A stretch of DNA of 52,943 bases from Mycobacterium innocens (GTDB lineage: Bacteria > Actinomycetota > Actinomycetes > Mycobacteriales > Mycobacteriaceae). The notes beneath the pieces are model-generated. The model did no database searches and was not told the origin of the DNA. It saw nothing but the letters and a program-made list of their open reading frames with translations. Position 1 is the first letter of the stretch, and every line of letters begins with the position of its first letter. The position numbers were made by a program, and so were the translations under genes. The stretch lies in NCBI RefSeq assembly GCF_900566055.1, contig NZ_UPHQ01000122.1, positions 1 to 52,943 on the forward strand. Reading direction: 5' to 3'. Positions 38,973-47,721 of the stretch are shown in pieces.

Positions 38973-40424
38973 CTAAGCGGGCACTTCGCGGCGGTCCGCA
39001 CCCCACAGGGTGTGGAACTTGCCCGGTCCGTCGATCCGCCCGTACGTGTGTGCGCCGAAGAAGTCGCGCTGGGCCTGGGTGAGTGCGGCAGGTAGCCGCT
39101 CGGTGCGCAGCGCGTCGTAGTACGACAGGGCCGACGAGAACCCGGGCGTGGGAATACCCAGCTGCACCGCGGTGGACGCCACGCGCCGCCAACTGTCGAT
39201 AGCCGATTCAACCGCGCTGCGGAAATACGGCGCGACGAGCAAGCTGGCCAGGTTGGGTTCGGCGTCGAACGCTTCCTTGATGCGGTTGAGGAATTTCGCC
39301 CGGATGATGCAGCCGCCCCGCCAGATGGTCGCCAGGTCGCCGGGGGAGATGTTCCAGCCGTATTCGGCGCTGCCGGCCTGGATCTGGTTGAAGCCCTGCG
39401 CGTAGGCCACGATCTTGGAGGCGTACAAGGCCCGGCGGACGTTCTCGGTGAACGTGTCGGGATCGGCGGGCTTGTCGCCGAGCCGTCCGGGGGCCAGCCC
39501 GCGGGCCGCCGTACGCTGCTCCACGGATCCCGATAGCGCACGAGCGAACACCGCCTCGGCGATGCCGGTCACGGGCACCCCCAGATCCAGGGCGGACTTG
39601 ACGGTCCAGCGCCCGGTGCCTTTCTGCTCGGCCTGGTCGAGGATCACGTCGACGAGCGGTTTACCGGTCTTGGCGTCGTTGTGCCGCAACACCTCGGCGG
39701 TGATCTCGACCAGATAGCTGTCCAGGTCGCCCTTGTTCCACTCGGTGAAGACCTCGGCGATCTGCGGTGCGCTCAGCCCCAAGCCGTCTCGGAGCAGCTG
39801 GTATGCCTCGCCGATCAGCTGCATGTCGGAGTACTCGATGCCGTTGTGCACCATCTTGACGAAGTGCCCGGAGCCGCCGGGACCGACATGGGTACAGCAC
39901 GGCACCCCGTCGACGTGCGCTGAGATCTCCTCGAGCAGCGGGCCCAGCGATTCGTACGACTCGGCGGGCCCGCCGGGCATGATCGACGGCCCGTGCAGCG
40001 CGCCCTCTTCGCCCCCGGAGATGCCGGCGCCGACGAAGTGCAGTCCGCGCTCCCGCATCGCCTTCTCGCGACGGATGGTGTCGGTGTAGAGCGCATTGCC
40101 GCCGTCGATGATGATGTCGCCGGGTTCCATGGCGTCGGCGAGCTCGTTGATCACCGCGTCGGTGGGGTCACCGGCTTTGACCATGATCAGCACCCGGCGC
40201 GGGGTTTGCAGCGCGGCCAGGAACTCCGGAATCGTTTCGCTGCGCACGAACTTTCCTTCGGACCCGTGCTCTTTCAGCAGCGCATCGGTCTTGGCGATGG
40301 ACCGATTGTGCAGCGCCACAGTGTAGCCGTGCCGGGCGAAGTTGCGGGCGATGTTCGAACCCATCACCGCAAGGCCGGTGACGCCGATCTGCGCGGCGGC
40401 GGTGCTCGATTCCGAGGAACTCAT
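38973..40424 (-). CDS. gnd1: 6-phosphogluconate dehydrogenase, decarboxylating
   Basis: A 483-residue enzyme (Rv1844c is 485) of the pentose phosphate pathway, oxidising 6-phosphogluconate to ribulose 5-phosphate with NADP+. The nucleotide motif is GVTGLAVMGSNIARN, then ALHNRSIAKTD. The active-site segments are GGNALYTDTIRR, VGPGGSGHFVKMVHNGIEYS with the catalytic Lys, and KGTGRWTVKSALDLGVP. The ATG at 40424 has GAAAGG upstream; the frame is open further to 40580 but that part is not conserved. It is the long dimeric type. Confidence 0.95.
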   Translation of the reverse strand: MSSSESSTAAAQIGVTGLAVMGSNIARNFARHGYTVALHNRSIAKTDALLKEHGSEGKFVRSETIPEFLAALQTPRRVLIMVKAGDPTDAVINELADAMEPGDIIIDGGNALYTDTIRREKAMRERGLHFVGAGISGGEEGALHGPSIMPGGPAESYESLGPLLEEISAHVDGVPCCTHVGPGGSGHFVKMVHNGIEYSDMQLIGEAYQLLRDGLGLSAPQIAEVFTEWNKGDLDSYLVEITAEVLRHNDAKTGKPLVDVILDQAEQKGTGRWTVKSALDLGVPVTGIAEAVFARALSGSVEQRTAARGLAPGRLGDKPADPDTFTENVRRALYASKIVAYAQGFNQIQAGSAEYGWNISPGDLATIWRGGCIIRAKFLNRIKEAFDAEPNLASLLVAPYFRSAVESAIDSWRRVASTAVQLGIPTPGFSSALSYYDALRTERLPAALTQAQRDFFGAHTYGRIDGPGKFHTLWGADRREVPA

Positions 40425-40543
40425 GTGCTGCCTTTCGGTCGGACCTGTCAGGTGGCGAACTCTTGCCGAAGCTGTCCGGCAAGGCTGGTCCGACACACTG
40501 TGGCACAGTGGCGTCGCGGTCTTCCAAGGTGTTTGGGCCTGTG

Positions 40544-41494
40544 TCAGATGCCGAACAGCCGCTGCAGCTCGGTGAGCCACGGGACGGCCAGCGCGACGGT
40601 GGGCACGACCAGCACCGCGGCCGCGGCCAGATACGCCGTCACGGATAGCGCCCGGCTGTTGCCGCGCCCGGCCAGGCGCCGCACCCGTACCACCGTGCTG
40701 GGGCCTCCGGCGGCCAGGGCACCCGACGGCGCAGCGGAGGAGGCGCAGGCGACCAGGGCCCGGGCCAGCGCCGCGCGACCGGCGGCGCGCACCGCGGCGT
40801 CGTCGGCGAGCAGTTCGACCAGTAGCTGCACGGCACGCAGCGCATTGGCGCTGCGGACGAGCCGCGGAAACGCCGCGTGTACGGCGGTGAATGCTTCCAG
40901 GACCAGGTCGTGGCGGGCCCGCAGATGCGCCCGCTCGTGGGTGAGGATTGCGGCGACTTCCTTGTGGGTCAGCGTGGTCAGCGTTCCCTCGCTGACCACC
41001 ACCCGGCTACGGACGCCGGGCAAGCAATAGGCAAGCGGTTGCGCCACGTTGAGCACGCGCAGATCCCGGGTTCGCGCGCAAGGCTCGGCCAGCGCGGCGC
41101 CGTGCCCTACTCCAACCAGATCGACCACCATGCGGTGATGGGCCCGACGGCGCCGAGTGGCAATGGCCACCCGAACTATGGCAACCATCAGCCGGGTCCC
41201 GACCAGCACAGTCAGCGCGAAGACGGTGATATATGCCGCCCACAACGGCCAGCCGAGCCGGATTCGGGCGTCGAGGACACCGGCCGTAGGCCGCCCGTCA
41301 GCGCCGGGCATGAGCAGCCGGCTGGCGATGGCGATGCCCGCGCTGAACGCCGCAAGCGCCGCGGCCAGAGCTATCGCCTGCCAGAGCACCATCGCGGCCC
41401 GCGGGGCGCGCAGCGGCCACGTCGCTCGTGCCAATAAGGCTGGTGTCGGGCCAGCCAGCAGCACCGCGAGGATGGTGAAGGCCAGCGCGGACAC
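40544..41494 (-). CDS. blaR: BlaR1/M56-family metallopeptidase sensor
   Basis: A 316-residue membrane peptidase, the length of Rv1845c. Three or four membrane helices surround the zinc motif AAILTHERAHLRARHD (HExxH-like with Glu-Arg-Ala-His) near residue 185. It lacks the extracellular penicillin-binding sensor domain of staphylococcal BlaR1, so the signal it senses is unclear. It lies 14 bases downstream of blaI in the same direction, the usual order in which the peptidase inactivates the BlaI repressor when beta-lactams are present. Confidence 0.88.
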   Translation of the reverse strand: MSALAFTILAVLLAGPTPALLARATWPLRAPRAAMVLWQAIALAAALAAFSAGIAIASRLLMPGADGRPTAGVLDARIRLGWPLWAAYITVFALTVLVGTRLMVAIVRVAIATRRRRAHHRMVVDLVGVGHGAALAEPCARTRDLRVLNVAQPLAYCLPGVRSRVVVSEGTLTTLTHKEVAAILTHERAHLRARHDLVLEAFTAVHAAFPRLVRSANALRAVQLLVELLADDAAVRAAGRAALARALVACASSAAPSGALAAGGPSTVVRVRRLAGRGNSRALSVTAYLAAAAVLVVPTVALAVPWLTELQRLFGI

Positions 41495-41508
41495 GCTGCT
41501 AGTCTCTC

Positions 41509-41925
41509 TCAGTCCTCCGCCGGAGCGCCAGCAGATGGGGGAATGCGGTGTGCCGCTTCCAATTCGGCAAGGGCGCGACGAAGTGCGTCGGCCTCGTCCG
41601 CACCGACACGCTCGACGAAGTGCACCAGGGCGGCCTGTCTGCTGCCGGAGTCCTCGGCCTGGGCCAATGCATCGACCATCAGACCGGCGACCAACTCGTC
41701 GCGGCCGTGCACGGGTGCGTAGCGGTGGGCCCGATCGTCGCGGATCTGTGAGACCAGGTTCTTTTTCGCCAACCGTTGCAGCACGGTCATGACGGTGGTG
41801 TAGGCAAGGTCACGCCGCGCCGACAACGCTGCGTGGACCTGGCGGACGGTCTGGGGTTCCGGCGTGGACCACAGGTGGTCCATCACTGCACGTTCCAGAT
41901 CCCCCAACCGCGTCAGCTTGGCCAT
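41509..41925 (-). CDS. blaI: BlaI/MecI family repressor
   Basis: A 138-residue winged-helix repressor, the same length as Rv1846c, starting MAKLTRLGDLERAVMDHLWS. The recognition region is AYTTVMTVLQRLAKKNLVSQ, then DDRAHRYAPV as the wing. The C-terminal third is the dimerisation helix pair. In M. tuberculosis BlaI represses blaC, its own operon and some respiratory genes. The start follows a GGGAGAG site at the right distance; an ATG at 41952 is unlikely. A dyad matching the BlaI site lies about 45 bases upstream. Confidence 0.94.
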   Translation of the reverse strand: MAKLTRLGDLERAVMDHLWSTPEPQTVRQVHAALSARRDLAYTTVMTVLQRLAKKNLVSQIRDDRAHRYAPVHGRDELVAGLMVDALAQAEDSGSRQAALVHFVERVGADEADALRRALAELEAAHRIPPSAGAPAED

Positions 41926-41968
41926 AGTTCGTTCTCTCCCTGAGCGTTGCACCCAGCGTACTCCGGGT

Positions 41969-41985
41969 TACTACCGACTGTCGTA
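41969..41985. promoter_or_regulatory. BlaI operator candidate
   Basis: TACTAC-CGACT-GTCGTA is an inverted repeat with arms TACTAC and TACGAC (on opposite strands) around five bases. It closely resembles the TACTAC/GTAGTA dyad of BlaI/MecI operators. It lies 44 bases upstream of the blaI start, where autorepression is expected. Confidence 0.7.
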
Positions 41986-42069
41986 TCCAACCGGTCTCGA
42001 AGCCACCGAGTCATCGGTAATCGCCGGCTCCGAGTTCGACACCCTTAGGCAACTCTGTACATTCGATGG

Positions 42070-42099
42070 TTGCAGAATTAGGGCAGCCTTGCCTATCCT
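42070..42099 (+). promoter_or_regulatory. promoter with overlapping IdeR-type iron box
   Basis: A TTGCAG -35 at 42070-42075 and TATCCT -10 at 42094-42099 are separated by 18 bases. Within them, 42078-42096 (TTAGGGCAGCCTTGCCTAT) matches the IdeR consensus TTAGGTTAGSCTAACCTAA at 14 of 19 positions. IdeR with iron bound there would block the promoter, so transcription should rise when iron is low. The expected start point is near 42106. Confidence 0.7.
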
Positions 42100-42105
42100 A
42101 AGTGT

Positions 42106-42207
42106 GGTCGAGCAATACATGACCGTGTCGGAGTCCTGAGGGCTGCAGTGACCCCCGGTCTACTCGATCGGCGAGCCCCGTGCTGCTGCACGGGGCTCGC
42201 CCGCTGT
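42106..42207 (+). ncRNA. mrsI: MrsI-like iron-responsive small RNA
   Basis: A transcript of about 100 nt is predicted from the iron-box promoter to just after a perfect 14-bp stem (42170-42201). No meaningful reading frame is present (only ATG-ACC-GTG-TCG-GAG-TCC-TGA). The position between blaI and the Rv1847-like gene, plus strand, is that of ncRv11846, described as MrsI in M. tuberculosis: an IdeR-controlled sRNA that lowers expression of non-essential iron proteins such as bacterioferritin. Position, promoter, size and stem all agree. Exact ends are inferred. Confidence 0.72.
42170..42201 (+). terminator. strong hairpin, probable sRNA terminator
   Basis: GGCGAGCCCCGTGC and GCACGGGGCTCGCC pair perfectly over 14 bp around the loop TGCT. 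There is no U run after it, as often in mycobacterial terminators. Two smaller hairpins follow at 42216-42233 and 42231-42246, before the thioesterase start. Confidence 0.8.
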
Positions 42208-42274
42208 TCACCCTGGGGCGCTCCTTGGCGCCCGCAGACCTGCGGGAACCCTCCGACACCGATGGTGTAGACAC

Positions 42275-42715
42275 ATGAACGTGCCATCGGACCCGGACCC
42301 GGACACAGGTGTCAGCCCGCCGACGTTCACCGCGCCTTTCGACAGTCAGCTGGGCCTGCAGTTCACCGAACTAAGCCCTGACGGCGCACGCGCGCAGCTC
42401 AAGGTCAAACCCGAGCTGTTGCAGCCGATGGGCATCGTGCACGGCGGTGTGTACTGCTCGATGATCGAGAGCATGGCTAGCCTGGCCGCATTCACCTGGC
42501 TCAGTACCCGTGGCGGTGGGGGCGTGGTCGGCGTCAACAACAACACCGATTTTTTGCATGCCATCAAGTCGGGCATGGTGTACGGCACCGCCGAACCATT
42601 GCATCGCGGTCGGCGTCAACAGTTGTGGTTGGTCGTCATCACCGACGAGGCCGATCGGGTGGTGGCCCGGGGTCAAGTACGGCTGCAGAATCTGGAGCCG
42701 TCGCCAGACTCCTGA
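42275..42715 (+). CDS. PaaI-type hotdog thioesterase (Rv1847-like)
   Basis: A 146-residue hotdog-fold thioesterase. The signature is GIVHGGVYCSMIESMASLAA near residue 50, followed by GVNNNTDFLHAIKSG. Family members cleave acyl-CoA or aryl-CoA thioesters as tetramers. Rv1847 is the syntenic match (about 140 residues). No clear Shine-Dalgarno sequence is seen before the ATG. It starts 68 bases after the sRNA terminator. In H37Rv it lies directly before ureA; here an extra segment of about 600 bases intervenes. Confidence 0.88.
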   Translation: MNVPSDPDPDTGVSPPTFTAPFDSQLGLQFTELSPDGARAQLKVKPELLQPMGIVHGGVYCSMIESMASLAAFTWLSTRGGGGVVGVNNNTDFLHAIKSGMVYGTAEPLHRGRRQQLWLVVITDEADRVVARGQVRLQNLEPSPDS

Positions 42716-42849
42716 CCCCGACGTCGCCGCGGTGTCGACGGGTTGAGGCGACTGCTCGGCACACCGAGCGCGGTCCGGTGTTTCACCGTCTATTGATTTC
42801 GCCCAGCAGGCATTGCCGGCCCCTCTGTGACTGCCCGACGATCTCAGGG

Positions 42850-43024
42850 GGGCAAAGGTCGACAGCGTCCGGTCGTTGATCGTGGGGGCGGCTTCGAGCC
42901 CGTGGGCGATACGGCGGTCTATCTCTTCGCGGTGGCGGCGGGTGGGTAACTCGGCTTCGGCCTGCTGTGCCCACAGGCCTTCCCGATTGGGGATGTCGGC
43001 TTGGCCGGCGAACGGATTTGTCAT
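42850..43024 (-). pseudogene. possible 5' gene remnant (agmatinase-like start?)
   Basis: From the ATG at 43024, with GAGAGGAC upstream, about 58 codons have strong GC-third-position bias and a protein-like sequence: MTNPFAGQADIPNREGLW, later EEIDRRIAHGLEA and NDRTLSTFA. After about 42850 the bias fades and the frame runs antisense into the thioesterase gene. It looks like the first part of a gene whose rest was deleted. The TLSTFA ending resembles the region before the first conserved block of some agmatinases and arginases, which would fit a urease neighbour. That identification is a guess. Confidence 0.3.
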
Positions 43025-43051
43025 CACGGTGTCCTCTCGTCCAGAAGCAAC

Positions 43052-43249
43052 TCAAGGCGGGAGGATGCGCCGACGACCGGCAGCATGCGAAGGGCAAGTC
43101 CACAGGACCGTTTTGGTGTGCCGGCGCGCCACATTTCCCGCACTCACCGTCTTGTCGCTCTCCGGGGTACGGCGAACTCGTCCGGGCGGCCCTTTCGGCG
43201 CGCCGCACTTCACCGTACCTACCCGGCCGGCCGCCGCGACGGACTTCAA
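43052..43249 (-). CDS. small hypothetical protein
   Basis: A frame of 65 codons, MKSVAAAGRVGTVKCGAPKG onward, basic (many Arg and Lys), with two Cys, and with mycobacterial third-position bias. It ends 27 bases upstream of the remnant at 42850-43024, on the same strand, and is divergent from ureA. I do not recognise a family. It could equally be chance in GC-rich DNA. The plus-strand frames over this segment are less coding-like. Confidence 0.25.
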   Translation of the reverse strand: MKSVAAAGRVGTVKCGAPKGPPGRVRRTPESDKTVSAGNVARRHTKTVLWTCPSHAAGRRRILPP

Positions 43250-43317
43250 GCTGAAAGACAGCTGTGAATGTGGCTCCCGCGCGCAACACGGCTGGGCCCA
43301 TGGCAGGATCGGAGGCC

Positions 43318-43620
43318 ATGCGTCTGACGCCGCAGGAGCAAGAGCGACTTCTGTTGTCCTACGCTGCCGAGCTGGCCCGCCGCCGTCGGGGCCGCGGTTT
43401 GCGCCTCAATCACCCCGAAGCCGTCGCAGTGATCACCGACCACATCCTGGAAGGCGCGCGGGACGGCCGTACCGTTGCCGAGCTGATGGCGAGCGGATGC
43501 GATGTGCTGAGCCGCGATGACGTGATGGAGGGGGTACCGGAGATGATCAAGGATGTGCAAGTGGAAGCAACATTCCCGGATGGCACCAAGTTGGTCACCG
43601 TACATCACCCGATCGCATGA
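43318..43620 (+). CDS. ureA: urease gamma subunit
   Basis: A 100-residue protein, the same length as Rv1848, starting [20 protein letters not shown]. The conserved [20 protein letters not shown] and [20 protein letters not shown] segments identify UreA. It is the first gene of the operon ureABCFGD, whose enzyme hydrolyses urea to ammonia and carbamate. GGAGG lies two bases before the ATG at 43318, a little close; an ATG at 43300 has no site. It overlaps ureB by four bases (ATGA). Confidence 0.96.
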   Translation: MRLTPQEQERLLLSYAAELARRRRGRGLRLNHPEAVAVITDHILEGARDGRTVAELMASGCDVLSRDDVMEGVPEMIKDVQVEATFPDGTKLVTVHHPIA

Positions 43621-43931
43621 TTCCCGGCGAAATCCTTTACGGCACCGGCGACATCGACATCAACGCGGGCGCGCAGCGGCTGGAGATGCAGGTCATCAAC
43701 ACCGGTGACCGCCCGGTCCAGGTCGGCAGTCACGTCCATTTTCCGCAGGCCAATGCGGCGCTGTCGTTCGATCGCGCCGCGGCCCATGGTTACCGGTTGG
43801 ACATTCCGGCGGCCACCGCGGTCCGCTTCGAGCCGGGCGTATCGCGGACCGTGCGGCTGGTTCCGCTGCGCGGGCGGCGAGAGGTCCACGGGCTGACGCT
43901 GGATCCGCCGGGGAGGCTCGACGCTTCATGA
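43617..43931 (+). CDS. ureB: urease beta subunit
   Basis: A 104-residue protein equal in length to Rv1849. [18 protein letters not shown] at the start, [18 protein letters not shown] in the middle, and [20 protein letters not shown] near the end are typical UreB segments. It packs with UreA and UreC in the (alpha-beta-gamma)3 trimer. Both ends overlap neighbours by four bases, so UreA, UreB and UreC are made in balanced amounts by coupled translation. Confidence 0.96.
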   Translation: MIPGEILYGTGDIDINAGAQRLEMQVINTGDRPVQVGSHVHFPQANAALSFDRAAAHGYRLDIPAATAVRFEPGVSRTVRLVPLRGRREVHGLTLDPPGRLDAS

Positions 43932-45649
43932 TGCGGTTGACCCGGGAGCGCTACGCGCAGCTGTACGGTCCTACCACCGGTGACCGGATCAGATTGGCCG
44001 ACACCGATCTACTGGTCGAAATCAGCGAAGACCGCTGCGGTGGGCCGGGACTGGCCGGCGACGAAGCAGTGTTCGGGGGCGGCAAGGTGTTGCGCGAGTC
44101 GATGGGCCAGGGCCGCGCGACCCGGGCCGAGGGCGCGCCCGACACCGTCATCACCGGTGCGGTGATTATCGACTATTGGGGAATCATCAAGGCCGACATC
44201 GGGATTCGTGACGGCCGCGTTGTCGCGATCGGCAAGGCCGGCAATCCCGACACCATGTCGGGTGTGCATCCGGATCTGGTCGTCGGACCCTCCACCGAGG
44301 TCATCGGCGGCAACGGGCGCATTCTTACCGCCGGCGCCATCGACTGTCACGTGCACTTGATCTGCCCGCAGCTGATACCCGTCGCGCTGGGCGCCGGCAT
44401 CACCACCATCATCGGCGGCGGAACCGGGCCGGCCGAAGGCACCAAGGCCACTACCGTCACCCCCGGGGCATGGCATTTGGCCCGGATGCTGGAATCACTG
44501 GATTCGTGGCCGGTGAACTTTGCCCTGCTCGGCAAGGGAAACACCGTCAGCACCGAGGCGTTGTGGGAGCAATTGCGCGGGGGCGCATCGGGTTTCAAAC
44601 TGCACGAGGACTGGGGATCCACCCCCGCGGCCATCGACACCTGCCTGACCGTTGCCGATGCCGCCGGGGTGCAGGTGGCGCTGCACACCGACACCCTCAA
44701 CGAAATGGGATTCGTCGAAAACACCATTGCCGCCATTGCCGGCCGGTCGATCCACACCTACCACACCGAAGGCGCCGGCGGCGGCCACGCACCCGACATC
44801 ATGAGAGTGGCCGGACAGCCGAATGTGCTGCCCAGTTCCACCAATCCGACTCGTCCGCACACGGTGAACACGCTCGACGAGCATCTGGACATGCTGATGG
44901 TCTGCCATCACCTCAATCCCTCGGTGCCCGAAGATCTGGCCTTTGCCGAAAGCCGGATCCGCCCGTCCACCATGGCCGCCGAAGATCTGCTGCACGACAT
45001 GGGAGCAATCTCGATGATCGGCAGCGACTCCCAGGCCATGGGCCGCATCGGCGAGGTGGTGCTGCGCACCTGGCAGACCGCCCACGTGATGAAACGCCGT
45101 CGGGGCACGCTGCCCGGTGATGGCCGGGCCGACAACAACCGGGCACGTCGCTACGTCGCCAAATACACCATCTGCCCGGCGGTCGCACACGGCATGGACC
45201 ACGAAATCGGCTCGATCGAGGTGGGCAAGCTCGCCGATCTGGTGCTATGGGAGCCGCCATTTTTCGGGGTGCGCCCGGACCTGGTGCTCAAGGGCGGCGC
45301 GATCGCCTGGGCGGCGATGGGCGACGCCAACGCCTCCATACCGACGCCCCAACCGGTGCTGCCACGACCGATGTTCGGCGCCGCCCCGGCCACTGCGGCG
45401 GCCACTTCGGTGCACTTCGTGGCGCCGGCATCCATCGATGCGGGATTGGCCGATCGACTCGCGATCAACCGGCGGCTGGTTCCGGTGGCCGATGTACGCG
45501 CCGTGGGCAAGGCCGACTTGCCGCTCAACGACGCACTGCCCACCATCGAGGTCGATCCCGACACCTTCACCGTGCGTATCGACGGTGAAGTCTGGCAGGA
45601 GCGGCCCGCCACCGAACTTCCCATGGCGCAACGGTATTTCCTATTCTAG
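43928..45649 (+). CDS. ureC: urease alpha (catalytic) subunit
   Basis: A 573-residue catalytic subunit (Rv1850 is 577). The nickel site can be traced: [10 protein letters not shown] (two His), the carbamylated Lys in [13 protein letters not shown] near residue 217, and [15 protein letters not shown]. The flap Cys and His are in [20 protein letters not shown]. The nickel-ligand Asp follows in [15 protein letters not shown]. All catalytic residues appear intact. The first codon overlaps the ureB stop; a second ATG follows immediately and either could be used. Confidence 0.97.
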   Translation: MMRLTRERYAQLYGPTTGDRIRLADTDLLVEISEDRCGGPGLAGDEAVFGGGKVLRESMGQGRATRAEGAPDTVITGAVIIDYWGIIKADIGIRDGRVVAIGKAGNPDTMSGVHPDLVVGPSTEVIGGNGRILTAGAIDCHVHLICPQLIPVALGAGITTIIGGGTGPAEGTKATTVTPGAWHLARMLESLDSWPVNFALLGKGNTVSTEALWEQLRGGASGFKLHEDWGSTPAAIDTCLTVADAAGVQVALHTDTLNEMGFVENTIAAIAGRSIHTYHTEGAGGGHAPDIMRVAGQPNVLPSSTNPTRPHTVNTLDEHLDMLMVCHHLNPSVPEDLAFAESRIRPSTMAAEDLLHDMGAISMIGSDSQAMGRIGEVVLRTWQTAHVMKRRRGTLPGDGRADNNRARRYVAKYTICPAVAHGMDHEIGSIEVGKLADLVLWEPPFFGVRPDLVLKGGAIAWAAMGDANASIPTPQPVLPRPMFGAAPATAAATSVHFVAPASIDAGLADRLAINRRLVPVADVRAVGKADLPLNDALPTIEVDPDTFTVRIDGEVWQERPATELPMAQRYFLF

Positions 45650-45679
45650 TAGCCTCTAGTGACCTCTAGTGACCCTCCG

Positions 45680-46315
45680 GTGACCTCGCTTGCGATGCTC
45701 CTCGCCCTGGCCGACTCGCGGCTGCCCACCGGATCGCACGTGCACTCCGGCGGCATCGAAGAGGCCGTCACCAGCGGCCTGGTGACCGATCTGGCCACCC
45801 TGGAAGCTTTTCTGAAACGACGCATCCGCAGCCACGGACTGGTCACGGCGTCGATCGCGGCCGCGGTGCACCGGGGCGAACTGACCCTGGAGGACGCCGA
45901 TCGCGAAACCGATGCCCGTACACCGGCTCCCGCGGCCAGGCAGGCTTCACGCAGCCAGGGTCGCGGGCTGGCCCGGCTGGCCCGGACGGTCTGGCCAGAC
46001 GCCGGCTGGGACGACCTCGTCCTGCGGCCGCATCTGGCGGTGGCCGCAGGACGCGTCGGGGCCGTCAGCGGACTCACCCCGGAACACAACGCGCTACACA
46101 TCATCTACACCACCATGACCGGCTCGGCCACCGCCGCCCAACGACTGCTGGCGCTCGATCCCGCCGACGTCGCAGTCCTGATCTTCCGGTTGTCGCAATT
46201 GTGCGAACACACCGCCGCCGAGGCCACCGCCGGACTGGCCGACTTGTCCGATCCGCTGCTCGACACGCTGGCGCAACGCCATGCCGAACGCGAGCGACCT
46301 TTGTTCGCCTCCTGA
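45680..46315 (+). CDS. ureF: urease accessory protein UreF
   Basis: A 211-residue all-helical accessory protein, the same length as Rv1851 when started at the GTG at 45680. Marks are MLLALADSRLPTGSHVHSGG near the start, ARQASRSQGRGLARLA in the middle, and AAEATAGLADLSDPLLDTLA at the end. UreF joins UreD and UreG on apo-urease and gates nickel delivery. Three GTGAC candidates precede it within a direct repeat of CCTCTAGTGA (45653 onward); the last is the best match. ureE is absent, as in other mycobacterial urease operons. Confidence 0.92.
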   Translation: MTSLAMLLALADSRLPTGSHVHSGGIEEAVTSGLVTDLATLEAFLKRRIRSHGLVTASIAAAVHRGELTLEDADRETDARTPAPAARQASRSQGRGLARLARTVWPDAGWDDLVLRPHLAVAAGRVGAVSGLTPEHNALHIIYTTMTGSATAAQRLLALDPADVAVLIFRLSQLCEHTAAEATAGLADLSDPLLDTLAQRHAERERPLFAS

Positions 46316-46325
46316 AAGGTAAGCA

Positions 46326-46997
46326 GTGTCAACACATTCGCACTCACACGCTCACAGTCACCGTCCACGACGGGTCCGTCAACCGGGGGAGCCGTTGCGC
46401 ATCGGCATCGGCGGCCCGGTGGGCTCCGGCAAGACCGCGCTCGTGGCGGCGCTGTGCCGGCAGCTGCGCGACGAGCTGTCCCTGGCCGTGCTGACCAACG
46501 ACATCTACACCACCGAGGACGCCGACTTCCTGCGCAAGCATGCGGTGCTGCCCGACGACCGAATTGCGGCCGTGCAGACCGGCGGGTGCCCGCACACCGC
46601 GATCCGGGACGACATCACCGCGAACCTCGATGCGATCGACGACTTGATCGCTGCTCACGACCCGCTCGACCTGATCCTGGTCGAGTCAGGGGGTGACAAC
46701 CTCACGGCCACCTTTTCTTCCGGCCTGGTGGATGCGCAGATCTTCGTCGTCGACGTGGCCGGCGGCGACAAAGTGCCGCGCAAGGGCGGACCGGGGGTCA
46801 CCTACTCGGATCTGTTGGTAGTCAACAAGACTGACCTGGCCCAGCTGGTGGGCGCTGACCTGCAGGTCATGTCCCGCGACGCCGACGCGGTGCGCGACGG
46901 CCGGCCGACGGTGTTGCAGTCGTTGACCGAGGACCCGGCCGCCACCGCGGTGCTGGCCTGGGTTCGTGCCCAACTGGCAGCGGCTGATGCACTCTGA
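46326..46997 (+). CDS. ureG: urease accessory GTPase UreG
   Basis: A 223-residue SIMIBI GTPase (Rv1852 is 224). The P-loop is [17 protein letters not shown] near residue 28, the nickel-binding Cys-Pro-His is in [13 protein letters not shown], and [11 protein letters not shown] gives guanine specificity. The His-rich N-terminus ([11 protein letters not shown]) may store nickel and partly stand in for the missing UreE. AAAGG lies a few bases before the GTG start. It overlaps the ureD start by 11 bases. Confidence 0.95.
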   Translation: MSTHSHSHAHSHRPRRVRQPGEPLRIGIGGPVGSGKTALVAALCRQLRDELSLAVLTNDIYTTEDADFLRKHAVLPDDRIAAVQTGGCPHTAIRDDITANLDAIDDLIAAHDPLDLILVESGGDNLTATFSSGLVDAQIFVVDVAGGDKVPRKGGPGVTYSDLLVVNKTDLAQLVGADLQVMSRDADAVRDGRPTVLQSLTEDPAATAVLAWVRAQLAAADAL

Positions 46998-47721
46998 GGT
47001 CCTGCTGGTCGCAGCCCGGAACCGGTTGCCGCGCATCCAATCCCGCGGTGGCATCACGGCTCGTTGCACCGCGCCCGACACCGTATATCTGGTGTCGGCG
47101 GCGGCAAACCCACTCGGTGGCGACATCGTCGACATCCGGGTGGTCGTCGAGCAGGGCGCCCGGCTGCGGCTGCGCAGCGCAGCCGGCACTGTGGCGTTGC
47201 CCGGTGCGGAAACACCGGTTTCCCAAGCCCATTGGGACATCGAGGTGACTGGCGCACTGGATGTGGATCTGGAGCCGACGGTCGTCGCCGCGGCGGCCCG
47301 GCACGTGTCGATCGTTGCCCTGCGGCTGTACGACGGGTGCGAGGTCCGCTTCCGCGAACGCGTTCAGATCGGTAGATACGGTGAAAGCGAAGGGTTTTGG
47401 ACAGGCTCGCTGCGCGCCGACCGGGATGGCCGTCCGATGCTGCGACACCGGGTGGAATTGGGCACCGGATCGCTGGCCGACGACGTCATCTCGGCGCCCC
47501 GGGCGACCATCAACGAGCTGCGCTATCCGGCAGCATCATGCAGCGCCGACATCCCCGGTGCGTCAACGATCCTGACGTTGGCCGGCGGCGGGACACTGAG
47601 CACCTGGCAGGGTGACCGGTTACCGGTCAGCTTGCCCGTCGAGCCGCCGGGCGGTGCGCCTCGGCCGCCAGTACCGCCAGCTGCTCGAGCCGGGTGCGCG
47701 CGAACGCCTGCTGTTCGGTGA
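46987..47721 (+). CDS. ureD: urease accessory protein UreD, C-terminally extended
   Basis: From the ATG at 46987 this gives 244 residues, whereas Rv1853 has 208. The core is normal for UreD/Ure[35 protein letters not shown] and [14 protein letters not shown]. After that last segment, where the family usually ends, about 35 extra Pro- and Arg-rich residues follow. These run antisense through the 3' end of ndh and look like read-on after loss of the original stop. The alternative GTG at 46966 adds seven residues. UreD is the scaffold that binds apo-urease during nickel insertion. Confidence 0.88.
   Translation: MHSEVLLVAARNRLPRIQSRGGITARCTAPDTVYLVSAAANPLGGDIVDIRVVVEQGARLRLRSAAGTVALPGAETPVSQAHWDIEVTGALDVDLEPTVVAAAARHVSIVALRLYDGCEVRFRERVQIGRYGESEGFWTGSLRADRDGRPMLRHRVELGTGSLADDVISAPRATINELRYPAASCSADIPGASTILTLAGGGTLSTWQGDRLPVSLPVEPPGGAPRPPVPPAARAGCARTPAVR

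Noticed and set aside
43264..43317. Longer N-terminus for ureA
   Set aside because: UreA proteins start at MRLTPQE; the added 18 residues have no ribosome site or conservation.
42783..43319. 178-codon minus-strand frame before ureA
   Set aside because: Sequence is low-complexity and Arg/Pro-rich; the neighbouring minus frames have better codon bias and ribosome sites.
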